Source: Lumbricus rubellus (Eukaryota; Annelida; Clitellata; Crassiclitellata; Lumbricidae). Taken from it: a DNA stretch of 64,000 nt. Both the position numbers and the translations under genes were made by a program. Location of the stretch: NCBI GenBank assembly GCA_945859605.1, contig OX243814.1, positions 42,206,231 through 42,270,230 on the forward strand. The letters run 5' to 3'. The notes under the pieces were generated by a model that worked only from the letters and a program-made list of their open reading frames with translations, searched no databases and was not told the origin of the DNA. Position 1 is the first letter of the stretch. Each line of letters begins with the position of its first letter. Shown here piece after piece: positions 47,888 to 60,199 of this stretch.

Positions 47888-49591
47888 TGTAAGTAGACAG
47901 ACTAAAAGTATGTTCAAAAAGGCATGAATCACAAACTATGTATAGACTTAACAAGCTAGCCCGGGCCCCTAAAAATCGCCGGGCCCCTGGAATTCACCCA
48001 GCCCCTGTCTGCGTGCCAGGCACGCCGTGCCTGCAATGCTCTTGCATGCCCACCGTTCGTGCCTAGTGTCGGACAGTACCAGGCCCAAGAATGGATAAAG
48101 GAGGAAACATGTTATCGCACATTGTCATCAATCGAAACATAAAATACTACAATTATTGCTTGATGTCTTCTTGACGGCGCAATAGAAGTCATTCGATGAT
48201 TTTACTGCAGGTTGATCACAATATCTAAATTTAAAGAGCGAATCACGAAAGCCAAACGCAGGGCGCTGAGGATCTTTCATATGGCAACCAATTAGATTAA
48301 GCACATTGTTGCAATTAACCGACAACCTAATTTCTTTAATCAATCTCTAATTGACAAATTTACTTCTTAGGACTTTGCATCTCAGAAACGTTGTCTCCTA
48401 TTTTAGTTTTTCAGGTGAATGTCTCTTAGACGTTAAATCCACAGTTCAATCGTAATTAGCATCAACCTTTTTCTCTCATATTAATTATTCACAAAAATGG
48501 CCGGTGTTATTTGCTCTCTTTTCCAAATGGGCGATACGGGCAATCTAAGCCCACTCACTGGCACTCAGCGATATTTTACTTCAGGACTCTCCACTGCTAT
48601 AATGCATCATGTGCTGCAGTTTCATAAGACACACGACTTCAATTAAGAACTTCAATCGCGCAGGTGAAAATGTCTGATGCGGTACACAATAATTATTATT
48701 ATGGTTATTTATCAAGCGTCTATCCATCGCAATGCTATCCTGTCATGCGCAGCGCTGGTTTCTGTCGGCTTTGAACCGCGTAGGGACTTGTAAGAGACAT
48801 GAGTCATTGTGCAACGTGTGTTATAGGTCTACACGTGTCCAGTGTCCCGCTCCGCAGCGCCCCTGTCCAGCGGCAAGCTTTGATGAGCCGGCACTTCTTG
48901 CGGAAGGTTACGTTGAGTAATAAGTCCCCAGGTGGTGAACGTCGCTCGGATGATCTGGTCCAGACGTAGTTCCTCGGTCGAGACGCGCGGCACCGCCGGT
49001 AATTAATATTCCGTGGACTCGACGCCGTTGGCGAACGGACAGTTTGGCTTTCCCCAAACTGCGATCAATTTCATCGACAGGCGATGGAGAACTTATGCCA
49101 ATCGATCGTCTATCGGATCCCCGAGAGAAGAAGAAGAAGAGGGAGAAGTGATAGTTGTGGAAGGGAAGCGTAAAGGGGAAGAGGAGGGTAGAGAACGAGG
49201 GAGGAGGACAGGGGGAAGGTAGGTCTAGTGTTGCTGCAGTCAGCGGGTAATTGTCATTCGCTGCGCGTTCCGGTTTCGAGTCTGAGTCGTGCTTTGTTTG
49301 CGGAGGAGGCGTGGTCGACGCACTGGTGATGTCAGACGGTTTGTTTACTTTGGTCTCTGTCGTCATCGTCGTCGCCGGTTCAGTGTCAAGTTTGTTTATT
49401 GCATTCGTATACGTCTCTGTTTCGTCGCTGCTTTGTTTCGGCCGTGGGGAGCTGCTCGCAAGGGCATTCCAGCACATATTTCTATCGCGTTTTTTAAATG
49501 TCTGGCTGTTGCTTCAGGGAGTGCAGAGAACCGTTGGTTAAATGGAGAATAGAACAGTCGGGTTTTTGGAACAGCGTTTAACGATTTGTCA
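47888..49591. other. no gene supported; Ser/Thr/Pro-rich frame on minus strand
   Basis: A 189-residue minus-strand frame (48908-49477) is rich in Ser/Thr/Pro with an FFFF tract and no recognised domain. It may be chance openness in GC-richer DNA. Upstream, 47955-48070 has GGGCCCC and GCACGCCGTGCC runs. Confidence 0.25.
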
Positions 49592-50040
49592 TACAGGGTG
49601 GGCCAAAAAAAGTGAGAACATCGCGTAAAAAGCAGTATAATTGCATCAAAACTTGTTTCACTGTATCCATAATAGCCTAAATTGTTTGCTCATTCACTTA
49701 CTTACCTATTTAGCTATCTGATGTCTTTATTTCGACGCAAGTAGGGTAGAAAGGCCGTTTCTGAACCAGTTAAGTATTATTACTAACTAGTAATAAATTA
49801 GTAATTAGTTAGCTATTATTAATAATTAGTTAAGGTAACTAGTTAAGGTAATTAGGTCACATTAATTAGCCTATTATAATAATTAGATCATATTAATTAG
49901 TAATTATATTAATTAGTAATAGTAATTAACTTATATTAATTAGGTAATTATATTAGTAATAGTAATTAGTTAACCCTAACTAGCAGCGGTAAAGGGCCTA
50001 ACCGGGTATGCGTCATCGGTAATGCGTCATCGGTAGCGCC

Positions 50041-50460
50041 ACTGTACTGACATCCACGACATCTCTCCCTCCCCATCTCCCTCTTCCTCTCCCTCCCCCT
50101 CTCTCACCATCTCTTTATGTATCCATCTCTCGAGAATGACTCATCGAAGGCCCCGCAGCATATTCTGGCTTCTGCACTGGCTTCCACCACCCCTCTCCCT
50201 CTTCCCCCTCCTCTCTCCCCCCCCCCTCCCCTCTTCCTCTCCCTCCCCCTCTCCCACCATCTCTTCATGTATCCATCTCTTGGAAACGCATCATCAGAGG
50301 CACTGCCATACAATATTCAACAGCCTCTCTTCCTCTCCCCTCCCCTCTCCCACTCCCTCCCCTCTCTATGTATTCCTCTCGCCATCTCTCTACCTCCCCA
50401 CCTTCTCCCTCCCCCTCTCTCTCTCTCTCTCTCCGCCTCTCCCAGCGAAGTCCATTGCCC
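50041..50460. repeat. CT-rich section, left arm
   Basis: CCCTCTCTC-type low complexity, mirrored as GA-rich at 57127-57546. One of the few arm differences is here (C-run around 50217-50227). Confidence 0.85.
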
Positions 50461-50734
50461 ATTGTCACAGCGAGCCGAACACGGCTTTCAAGTAGGTAAT
50501 TACACCCTTTCATCTCTCTGTCGCGGCGGAGTCCGACCATCTGCCACGGGGAGGCCACCCATCAATATAAGACTTTTGGCTGGGGACACCACAAATATTT
50601 TCTTATACTTGAACAATACAAAACAACATATAATATTCTCGTATGAGTGGCGTTTCACTCTAAAGACCTTCCCCTCACCCTCCAACCCTCCATTCCAAAC
50701 CCCTACACACAAATTTACCTTATACGAGTAAGAA

Positions 50735-50782
50735 CCAACCAATCACGAAGCAGGAAACCTTAGCGACGAACCAATAAGGCGA
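50735..50782. promoter_or_regulatory. CCAAT-box pair in left arm (mirrored in right arm)
   Basis: ACCAACCAATCACG and GACGAACCAATAAGG lie 30 bp apart between the CT-rich section and the minisatellite, mirrored at 56805-56852 as ATTGG sites. They could mark a promoter firing outward or inward; this is motif evidence only. Confidence 0.3.
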
Positions 50783-50934
50783 CGAGAATCCCATCATATG
50801 ACTAAGAAATATAATCATTATTCGCCATTTTATTCAAAAATATCAATAAATCAGACATTTTTACATTTAAATCACACAATATTAAGTATTTCATACCTCA
50901 TTATCCAAAAATTATAGCAGCATTTCTTTAAGTC

Positions 50935-52335
50935 AAACACAAAAACCTAAGAATTCATGTACGGTCAAATTCCAACATGGCGTCCTTCCCAACTTTCCCG
51001 TATAGTCAAACACAAAAACCTAAGAATTCATGTACGGTCAAATTCCAACATGGCGTTCTTCACAATTATTATGTATAGTCAAACACAAAAACCTAAAAAT
51101 CCATGTACGGCCAAATTCCAATATGGCGTCCTTCACAATTTTCTCCAAGTCAAACGCAAAAACCTAAGAATCCAGCAACGGGCAAAAACCAATATGGCGG
51201 CCTTTCCAAGTATTATGCATCGTCAAACGTAAAAACCTAAGAATCTATGTACGGTCAAATTCCAATATGGCGCCCTTCCCAAGTATTATGCATCGTCAAA
51301 CGTAAAAACCTAAGAATCTATGTACGGGCAAATTCCAATATGGCGCCCTTCCCAATTATTGTGCATAGTCAAACACAAAAACCTAAGAATTCATGTACGG
51401 TCAAATTACAATATGGCGTCCTTCCCAATTATTATGCATAGTCAAACGTAAAAACCTAAGAATCCATGTACAATAAAATTCCAATATGGAGTCCTTCCCA
51501 ATTATTATTCATAGTCAAACGTAAAAACCTAAGAAACCAACAGCGGTCAAATTCCAATATGGCGTCCTTCCCAATTATTATGCATAGTCAAACGTAAAAA
51601 CCTAAGAATCCATGTACGGCCAAATTCCAACATGGCGGCCTTCCCAATTTTCTCCAAGTCAAACACAAAAACCTAAGAATTCATGTACAGTCGAATTCCA
51701 ACATGGCGCCCTTCCCAATTATTGTGCATAGTCAAACACAAAAACCTAAGAATTCATGTACGGTCAAATTCCAATATGGCGTCCTTCCCAATTATTATGC
51801 ATAGTCAAACGTAAAAACCTAAGAATTCATGTACGGTCAAATTCCAATATGGCGTCCTTCCCAATTATTATGCATAGTCAAACGTAAAAACCTAAGAATC
51901 CATGTATAATCAAATTCCAATATGGCGTCCTTCCCAATTATTATTCATAGTCAAACGTAAAACCTAAGAAACCAACAGCGGTCAAATTCCAATATGGCGT
52001 CCTTCCCAATTATTATGTATAGTCAAACGTAAAAACCTAAGAATCCATGTACGGCCAAATTCCAACATGGCGGCCTTCCCAATTTTCTCCAAGTCAAACA
52101 CAAAAACCTAAGAATTCATGTACAGTCGAATTCCAACATGGCACCCTTCCCAATTATTATGTATAGTCAAACGCAAAAACCTAAGAATCCAGCAACGGGC
52201 AATTTCCAATATGGCGGCCTTCCCAATTTTTATGTATAGTCAAACACAAAAACCTAAGAATCCATGTACGGTCAAATTCCAACATGGCGTCCTTCCCAAT
52301 TTTTATGTATAGTCAAACGCAAAAACTGAAGAAGA
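50935..52335 (+). repeat. 73-bp minisatellite, left arm (~19 units)
   Basis: Each unit has AGTCAAACRYAAAAACCTAAG, ATGTACGGTCAAATTCC, AANATGGCGNCCTTCCC and AATTATTATGCAT. Measured period between successive AAAACCTAAG is 73 bp (51451 to 51524). Units with GGCGGCC match the YY1-type core AANATGGCGGC. Confidence 0.92.
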
Positions 52336-52517
52336 GGGTAATCATCCTTTCCCAATATAGCGCCCTTTAATAGTCATCATCTCCCAAGGTGGCGCTCGTG
52401 CAGCCTTTCCTGGCCATTCGCGCTCAAACAACATATACACAGGCAATTTTTTCACAAACGCTAAGTCCAAATAATGCAAATACACACAACTTTCTAGGCG
52501 CAAGGTGGAACACCAAC

Positions 52518-52596
52518 ATACTTTCACACACACACACACACGTACATACACAAACACACACAAACACACACAAACACACACACACACACACACACA
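52518..52596. repeat. (CA)n, left arm
   Basis: CACACA array with CAAA interruptions, mirrored as (TG)n at 54991-55069. Confidence 0.9.
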
Positions 52597-53659
52597 AACT
52601 CGAAATACATGAAAACTCACATCCTTCTATTCACAAGGCATTCTTCCTCATATAGGAACAGTCAAGTAACTCATATAACTTTAAACTCCAAAGATGGCGC
52701 ACAAGTTGCCATTCTTGGACATGTAAGAACACAAACCATAAATTCGTCGTACATTTCTTTCAACAGGTGGCGCTTTTACTTAAATATTAACATATTACAT
52801 ATCAAATATGCGAAATTCTCAAGAATACATTCAACAACATGCACCTTTTCAACATGCGCAGGAACGAGTGGAAGTAGCAGAGGGCGGGTAAAGCACTTAG
52901 GCAATTGAGCTCTTCAATTTCTATCACAAACACACATCCTTTAATCAACTTTTCTGGCTTAGATGTTAAACTTTACATGGAACAACGAAGGATGTCTGTT
53001 TTGTAAGGCAAGCACTTGAAGAGTATGATGGCATAGCGATACGAGTTGAACACTGACAAAGCGAAATTACGAATATGTTAGATGTGTGAGCGGGCAGAAC
53101 TTGAACTTTTTAATGTAAGACACGAACTTTTGCAATTGTGAGAAAACAAATTTATAATTTATGTAGTGTGAAACACAGAAATGCATGTCGAATGTGGCAA
53201 GTTGGAGAAATATGGAGTGGGCGAAGTGGGTATTCTTATGTTTGTGGAAACAAAGGCATACATTATTTGTAAAATGACAACAATTTTGGTAAACTGTGAA
53301 CATAGTGAGCGAAGAAATGTAACTTAGGGGTACAAGTGGTCAATTGCAAGGCTTTTTAGGGGTAGGAGCGCTAGGCTGGTGACGCGCAGGGGCGGGGAGA
53401 GCGTTCCATTCTTAAGTTTTGTGAAAACAAAGGTGCTCATTATTTGTAACATGACACCAATTTTGGTAAAATGCCAAAATATTGTACGTAGAAACACGAA
53501 TTAGGGTACGAACAATGTATTGCAACGCGTATTAGGGATAGCAGACGCGCGAAACTTAGCAGAAATCTGCATTCGTCAACTCTGAAAACGCTAAGTCCGA
53601 AATTTCGACCGCGCAAAATCGACCGGCAGCACCTTCGAGCGGCACGGCGGCGGCGTCGG

Positions 53660-53927
53660 CGGCGTGCGCCCCTTCCCTCACGAACGACCACGGGCCCAGT
53701 GGCTAGGCTGACGACGTGGCACGCGATCCCAATCGATCCTGCTTTGGCACGTATGAAGTTAAAGACTCATGCGTATTTCGGGTGAAGGAAGTTTTTGAAA
53801 GAGCTGTGTCGGAGCGTATTCGACTTTAACTTCTACGAGTCAAAGCCTGATCTAATTGGGAAAGCGGGCCTCGTCGTCTCCTCGCCACTGGGTCCGTGGT
53901 CGTCCGTGAGGGACGGGGCGCTCGCCG
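53660..53927. repeat. diverged centre of the palindrome
   Basis: The sequences flanking the centre align as an inverted repeat at roughly three-quarters identity over about 70 bp per side (CCAGTGGC..GACGACG, CCCAAT, GCTTTG, AAGTTAAAG) and then lose similarity at the loop. Outside this zone the arms are practically identical. Confidence 0.75.
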
Positions 53928-55251
53928 CCGACGCCGCCGCCGTGCCGCTCGAAGGTGCTGCCGGTCGATTTTGCGCGGTCGAAATTTCGGACTTAGCGTT
54001 TTCAGAGTTGACGAATGCAGATTTCTGCTAAGTTTCGCGCGTCTGCTATCCCTAATACGCGTTGCAATACATTGTTCGTACCCTAATTCGTGTTTCTACG
54101 TACAATATTTTGGCATTTTACCAAAATTGGTGTCATGTTACAAATAATGAGCACCTTTGTTTTCACAAAACTTAAGAATGGAACGCTCTCCCCGCCCCTG
54201 CGCGTCACCAGCCTAGCGCTCCTACCCCTAAAAAGCCTTGCAATTGACCACTTGTACCCCTAAGTTACATTTCTTCGCTCACTATGTTCACAGTTTACCA
54301 AAATTGTTGTCATTTTACAAATAATGTATGCCTTTGTTTCCACAAACATAAGAATACCCACTTCGCCCACTCCATATTTCTCCAACTTGCCACATTCGAC
54401 ATGCATTTCTGTGTTTCACACTACATAAATTATAAATTTGTTTTCTCACAATTGCAAAAGTTCGTGTCTTACATTAAAAAGTTCAAGTTCTGCCCGCTCA
54501 CACATCTAACATATTCGTAATTTCGCTTTGTCAGTGTTCAACTCGTATCGCTATGCCATCATACTCTTCAAGTGCTTGCCTTACAAAACAGACATCCTTC
54601 GTTGTTCCATGTAAAGTTTAACATCTAAGCCAGAAAAGTTGATTAAAGGATGTGTGTTTGTGATAGAAATTGAAGAGCTCAATTGCCTAAGTGCTTTACC
54701 CGCCCTCTGCTACTTCCACTCGTTCCTGCGCATGTTGAAAAGGTGCATGTTGTTGAATGTATTCTTGAGAATTTCGCATATTTGATATGTAATATGTTAA
54801 TATTTAAGTAAAAGCGCCACCTGTTGAAAGAAATGTACGACGAATTTATGGTTTGTGTTCTTACATGTCCAAGAATGGCAACTTGTGCGCCATCTTTGGA
54901 GTTTAAAGTTATATGAGTTACTTGACTGTTCCTATATGAGGAAGAATGCCTTGTGAATAGAAGGATGTGAGTTTTCATGTATTTCGAGTTTGTGTGTGTG
55001 TGTGTGTGTGTGTTTGTGTGTGTTTGTGTGTGTTTGTGTATGTACGTGTGTGTGTGTGTGTGAAAGTATGTTGGTGTTCCACCTTGCGCCTAGAAAGTTG
55101 TGTGTATTTGCATTATTTGGACTTAGCGTTTGTGAAAAAATTGCCTGTGTATATGTTGTTTGAGCGCGAATGGCCAGGAAAGGCTGCACGAGCGCCACCT
55201 TGGGAGATGATGACTATTAAAGGGCGCTATATTGGGAAAGGATGATTACCC

Positions 55252-56652
55252 TCTTCTTCAGTTTTTGCGTTTGACTATACATAAAAATTGGGAAGGACGC
55301 CATGTTGGAATTTGACCGTACATGGATTCTTAGGTTTTTGTGTTTGACTATACATAAAAATTGGGAAGGCCGCCATATTGGAAATTGCCCGTTGCTGGAT
55401 TCTTAGGTTTTTGCGTTTGACTATACATAATAATTGGGAAGGGTGCCATGTTGGAATTCGACTGTACATGAATTCTTAGGTTTTTGTGTTTGACTTGGAG
55501 AAAATTGGGAAGGCCGCCATGTTGGAATTTGGCCGTACATGGATTCTTAGGTTTTTACGTTTGACTATGCATAATAATTGGGAAGGACGCCATATTGGAA
55601 TTTGACCGCTGTTGGTTTCTTAGGTTTTACGTTTGACTATGAATAATAATTGGGAAGGACGCCATATTGGAATTTGATTATACATGGATTCTTAGGTTTT
55701 TACGTTTGACTATGCATAATAATTGGGAAGGACGCCATATTGGAATTTGACCGTACATGAATTCTTAGGTTTTTACGTTTGACTATGCATAATAATTGGG
55801 AAGGACGCCATATTGGAATTTGACCGTACATGAATTCTTAGGTTTTTGTGTTTGACTATGCACAATAATTGGGAAGGGCGCCATGTTGGAATTCGACTGT
55901 ACATGAATTCTTAGGTTTTTGTGTTTGACTTGGAGAAAATTGGGAAGGCCGCCATGTTGGAATTTGGCCGTACATGGATTCTTAGGTTTTTACGTTTGAC
56001 TATGCATAATAATTGGGAAGGACGCCATATTGGAATTTGACCGCTGTTGGTTTCTTAGGTTTTTACGTTTGACTATGAATAATAATTGGGAAGGACTCCA
56101 TATTGGAATTTTATTGTACATGGATTCTTAGGTTTTTACGTTTGACTATGCATAATAATTGGGAAGGACGCCATATTGTAATTTGACCGTACATGAATTC
56201 TTAGGTTTTTGTGTTTGACTATGCACAATAATTGGGAAGGGCGCCATATTGGAATTTGCCCGTACATAGATTCTTAGGTTTTTACGTTTGACGATGCATA
56301 ATACTTGGGAAGGGCGCCATATTGGAATTTGACCGTACATAGATTCTTAGGTTTTTACGTTTGACGATGCATAATACTTGGAAAGGCCGCCATATTGGTT
56401 TTTGCCCGTTGCTGGATTCTTAGGTTTTTGCGTTTGACTTGGAGAAAATTGTGAAGGACGCCATATTGGAATTTGGCCGTACATGGATTTTTAGGTTTTT
56501 GTGTTTGACTATACATAATAATTGTGAAGAACGCCATGTTGGAATTTGACCGTACATGAATTCTTAGGTTTTTGTGTTTGACTATACGGGAAAGTTGGGA
56601 AGGACGCCATGTTGGAATTTGACCGTACATGAATTCTTAGGTTTTTGTGTTT
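55252..56652 (-). repeat. 73-bp minisatellite, right arm (~19 units)
   Basis: Exact mirror of the left-arm array, so its YY1-like cores read GCCATATTGG on the plus strand and point the other way. Confidence 0.92.
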
Positions 56653-57879
56653 GACTTAAAGAAATGCTGCTATAATTTTTGGATAATGAGGTATGAAATA
56701 CTTAATATTGTGTGATTTAAATGTAAAAATGTCTGATTTATTGATATTTTTGAATAAAATGGCGAATAATGATTATATTTCTTAGTCATATGATGGGATT
56801 CTCGTCGCCTTATTGGTTCGTCGCTAAGGTTTCCTGCTTCGTGATTGGTTGGTTCTTACTCGTATAAGGTAAATTTGTGTGTAGGGGTTTGGAATGGAGG
56901 GTTGGAGGGTGAGGGGAAGGTCTTTAGAGTGAAACGCCACTCATACGAGAATATTATATGTTGTTTTGTATTGTTCAAGTATAAGAAAATATTTGTGGTG
57001 TCCCCAGCCAAAAGTCTTATATTGATGGGTGGCCTCCCCGTGGCAGATGGTCGGACTCCGCCGCGACAGAGAGATGAAAGGGTGTAATTACCTACTTGAA
57101 AGCCGTGTTCGGCTCGCTGTGACAATGGGCAATGGACTTCGCTGGGAGAGGCGGAGAGAGAGAGAGAGAGAGGGGGAGGGAGAAGGTGGGGAGGTAGAGA
57201 GATGGCGAGAGGAATACATAGAGAGGGGAGGGAGTGGGAGAGGGGAGGGGAGAGGAAGAGAGGCTGTTGAATATTGTATGGCAGTGCCTCTGATGATGCG
57301 TTTCCAAGAGATGGATACATGAAGAGATGGTGGGAGAGGGGGAGGGAGAGGAAGAGAGGAGGGGAGAGGGAGAGAGGAGGGGGAAGAGGGAGAGGGGTGG
57401 TGGAAGCCAGTGCAGAAGCCAGAATATGCTGCGGGGCCTTCGATGAGTCATTCTCGAGAGATGGATACATAAAGAGATGGTGAGAGAGGGGGAGGGAGAG
57501 GAAGAGGGAGATGGGGAGGGAGAGATGTCGTGGATGTCAGTACAGTGGCGCTACCGATGACGCATTACCGATGACGCATACCCGGTTAGGCCCTTTACCG
57601 CTGCTAGTTAGGGTTAACTAATTACTATTACTAATATAATTACCTAATTAATATAAGTTAATTACTATTACTAATTAATATAATTACTAATTAATATGAT
57701 CTAATTATTATAATAGGCTAATTAATGTGACCTAATTACCTTAACTAGTTACCTTAACTAATTATTAATAATAGCTAACTAATTACTAATTTATTACTAG
57801 TTAGTAATAATACTTAACTGGTTCAGAAACGGCCTTTCTACCCTACTGACGCATTTTAAAGCAAAATTTACAACTCAAA

Positions 57880-58556
57880 ACGTACAAGCGTGTGATCGGG
57901 CAGAAGCTCAATGAAAATGTCACTTTGAAACGCTTGCAACGCAGTCAGAAGCTGCTTGAGCGGTTTCCTAATGAGAGAAGTGTACGATCGAAGCATCTGG
58001 TTTACAGACGAAAAGACATTCACCGATGCCACTCCAGTTAACTGTTTATTCCGTTGAAACAAAGAAAAATGTAAGTTCAGGAAAGTCGACTCATACGAGA
58101 ACGTGACCATTTCAGCCGCGCGGTATCTTTTATATCAGTTGGTGTGTCTCGAATGGGGATAGGCCTAACTAATATTGTGTTCGTTGAACCAGGCGCCAAA
58201 GTAAACAGTGAATACTATTGTGAACATGTTCTGAGACCAGGCTTACTGCCTGTACATGTAATTCAAGCGACATGTGATCGCCATAACTGGACATTACAGC
58301 AGCAAGATGGAGCTCCATCTCACACAGCGAGGAATACAATCAACTTTCTTCGTCAGGAGAATGTTAACTTCATCGAGCCAGACATGTGGCCTCCTAACAG
58401 TTATGATTTAAACACAGTAGATTATGCCATAGGCTATGAGATGCTTTGCAAGAAAAAGTCTACCTTCGGCGAAAAATTACCACAGTTGAGCAGCTCAAAT
58501 TGGCAATAATCGAAGAATGGAGAAATCTTGGACAGCGTTTTATTGACATGCAGTAG
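57880..58556 (+). pseudogene. decayed mariner transposase (DD37D type)
   Basis: Fragments in shifting frames read KRVIGQKLNENVTLKRLQRS, FTDEKTFTDATPVN (first catalytic Asp region), then MGIGLTNIVFVEPGAKVNSE, QQDGAPSHTARNTINFLRQE (second Asp) and WPPNSYDLNTVDYAI (third Asp). The spacing between the last two Asp is 37 residues, typical of the maT/DD37D group. At least two frameshifts and the loss of the N-terminal DNA-binding region make it inactive. Confidence 0.88.
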
Positions 58557-59007
58557 CATAAACGAGTGGCGTCGACGCTTAAAAAAACTCGTTGAGAAGC
58601 AAGGAGGACACATTGAACATGATTTCTGATTAGCTAAATACTTGGCAAACAAAAATATATGAAAAACAATATAATTAATTGAATTATATTTGTAAATAAC
58701 TCGTATTCTACAAGATGTTCTCACTTTTTTTGGCCCACCCTGTAGATCCACATGTTTTTTGTGTGTGCTGGAAACAGATTTTTGCTGGAGGATTCAAATT
58801 TTGAATTAGGCTACCACAGCCATGCGAAGGAGTTACATGATAGACATCATAATATGTGTGCATTTTGTGCAAGTAAATATATCTATATAATTACATGTGT
58901 TTTCATATCTAGCCTAATCGTTTAGGAATACAGTATGCAGTTTGCAAACAAAGAGACTTGAAAGAGACGCGTTTTCGTTGCAATACTTTGTCTAGCTTAA
59001 AGCCTGT

Positions 59008-59201
59008 ACTTCGGGCTTAACGACACTGTTTCATATCGAAGGTGATTAGTGTCGGAGGCAAAGTAAAACCTCACACTCCACGTTTATATTGCGACCGAGC
59101 CACCCGCAGTAAAGATCCGAGAAATTAATCTCTGACCGGGAATCGAACCCGGGCCGCCGGCGTGGCGAACGGGCTACAACCCACTTGGCCACGCAGGATC
59201 T
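59008..59201 (-). mobile_element. tRNA-derived SINE, family 2, copy 2
   Basis: Minus strand: GATCCTGCGTGGCCAAGTGG with A-box TGGCCAAGTGG (59181-59191), perfect B-box GGTTCGATTCC (59139-59149), and 3' end GTGTCGTTAAGCCCGAAG. Better preserved than the copy at 5850-6062. The adjoining body AATTAATTTCTCGGATCTTT is shared. Confidence 0.82.
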
Positions 59202-60190
59202 CTTAGCTTAAGGCCTGCTAGCATTTAGGCTTTTATATATCAGCAGTGACCAGAGTTTTTGCAGACATACCACCACATTTCGACCAAGATTTTTTTTTCA
59301 ATCGATCACCTCGTCTTGTTTGTGAAACGTGCGTAGAATTCCCAGTGATCTTAAAATCCGTCTTTCTCTGTCATCTCGAGGATCAGTTTGTTCTCTCAAC
59401 GACGCTTAGCCATCGCAAAGATATCGTGTATTCGCTGATACTTGCCCGATGGGGTTGATTACGAGGGTTGAAGATCGTATCCTATATGGTGTCGTGTGGT
59501 ATTTAGTCATTTAAAACGTATACTTTCAGCAATAGCAACGCACTCCCAGTACGGGCGAACTCGAGAGAGGAAAAGGCAGGATTTGAGGATTAGGAAGTAC
59601 AACCAGAGAGAAGGGCAGTGCGAGTTGATGGGGAAAGTCCATGGTTTAAATTGTGGCTGGACGGTCATGGACGGCGTCCATGTACGTATTTTCAAATCTG
59701 CACACCGTCCTGCCACTTATAATTGTTTTAGGCTTGCACAGTCTGGAAAAGGACGATGCGTGCGTGCCCTTTTTTCTGCACTTTAAGCACTGGGAAAGTC
59801 CAATCCATTGAGAGAGAAGTATGCAGTCAAAGCAGCTAGATTGAGCCATGGAGGTTCGAGATGGTATGAGTCTACAAATGGCTGGAAGATCTGAAGATGG
59901 TATCAGATTATAATTATCCACCCATTCAATAACACAGCCTAGCGGTAAAATTGCTCATTTTCAGCTGATTTAAAATCCTAGTCGATCGCAGTCCGTCCTC
60001 CTGATTACCGTTATACAGACGATTACAAACTATGTCATTGCTGGTTCTTCTTCTTTTGTGCCATGCATTGACTCGACAACTCCTCGCAACCTCTGTTCGC
60101 CTGCAATGTGCATTTCGTATGCGTCGTACGTATCGTCCATTTCATCTGTCGGATCTCATCATGTCAACGGACGGACCTTTCATTCGGGCA
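59202..60190. other. no gene supported
   Basis: Mixed-composition sequence with short frames only. A hydrophobic run LLVLLLLCHAL at 60032 precedes the 12-bp repeat; see the repeat entry. Confidence 0.35.
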
Positions 60191-60199
60191 GCCACCGAT

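Larger units (their letters stand above)
49740..57847. mobile_element. 8.1-kb giant foldback element (inverted repeat, 6-bp target duplication)
   Basis: The left end AGTAGGGTAGAAAGGCCG is mirrored exactly at 57847, and both sides abut GACGCA (49734-49739 and 57848-57853). Mirror coordinates sum to 107587 throughout, so the ~3.9-kb arms have no net indel relative to each other. In order from each end: AT-rich TTAATTAG section, CT/GA-rich section, CCAAT-containing segment, 73-bp minisatellite, (CA)n, unique segment, CpG-rich inner segment. No transposase, polymerase or integrase frame was recognised. AG...CT termini with 6-bp duplication are known from Polintons/Mavericks, but other foldback classes are possible. 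Confidence 0.85.
49592..58744 (+). mobile_element. mariner element split by the giant inverted repeat
   Basis: Perfect 29-bp inverted ends starting CAGGGTGGGCCAAAAAAAG lie at 49594-49622 and 58714-58742, each beside TA. Removing the inserted 8,108 bp and one GACGCA copy leaves about 1.04 kb, a little short for a 1.3-kb mariner. The decayed transposase is on the right side of the insertion. Confidence 0.88.

Noticed and set aside
48908..49477. 189-residue Ser/Thr/Pro-rich minus-strand protein
   Set aside because: No domain, no splice partners and strong compositional bias; kept only as a note.
50935..52335. CRISPR-like array
   Set aside because: Units are contiguous 73-bp tandem repeats with no unique spacers, in eukaryotic DNA.
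50117..57483. Mirrored pairs of open frames within the palindrome arms as genes
   Set aside because: They fall in CT-rich or minisatellite sequence, lack domains and appear twice only because the arms mirror each other.
49740..57847. Palindrome as a chimeric-read or assembly artefact
   Set aside because: The arms end at a target duplication inside a split mariner with matching 29-bp ends, the centre is diverged, and arms differ at a few bases; an artefact would give a mirror of the flanks as well.
59139..59191. Genuine tRNA gene
   Set aside because: A- and B-boxes are present but there is no cloverleaf with matching acceptor stem; the sequence continues into a SINE body found in another copy.
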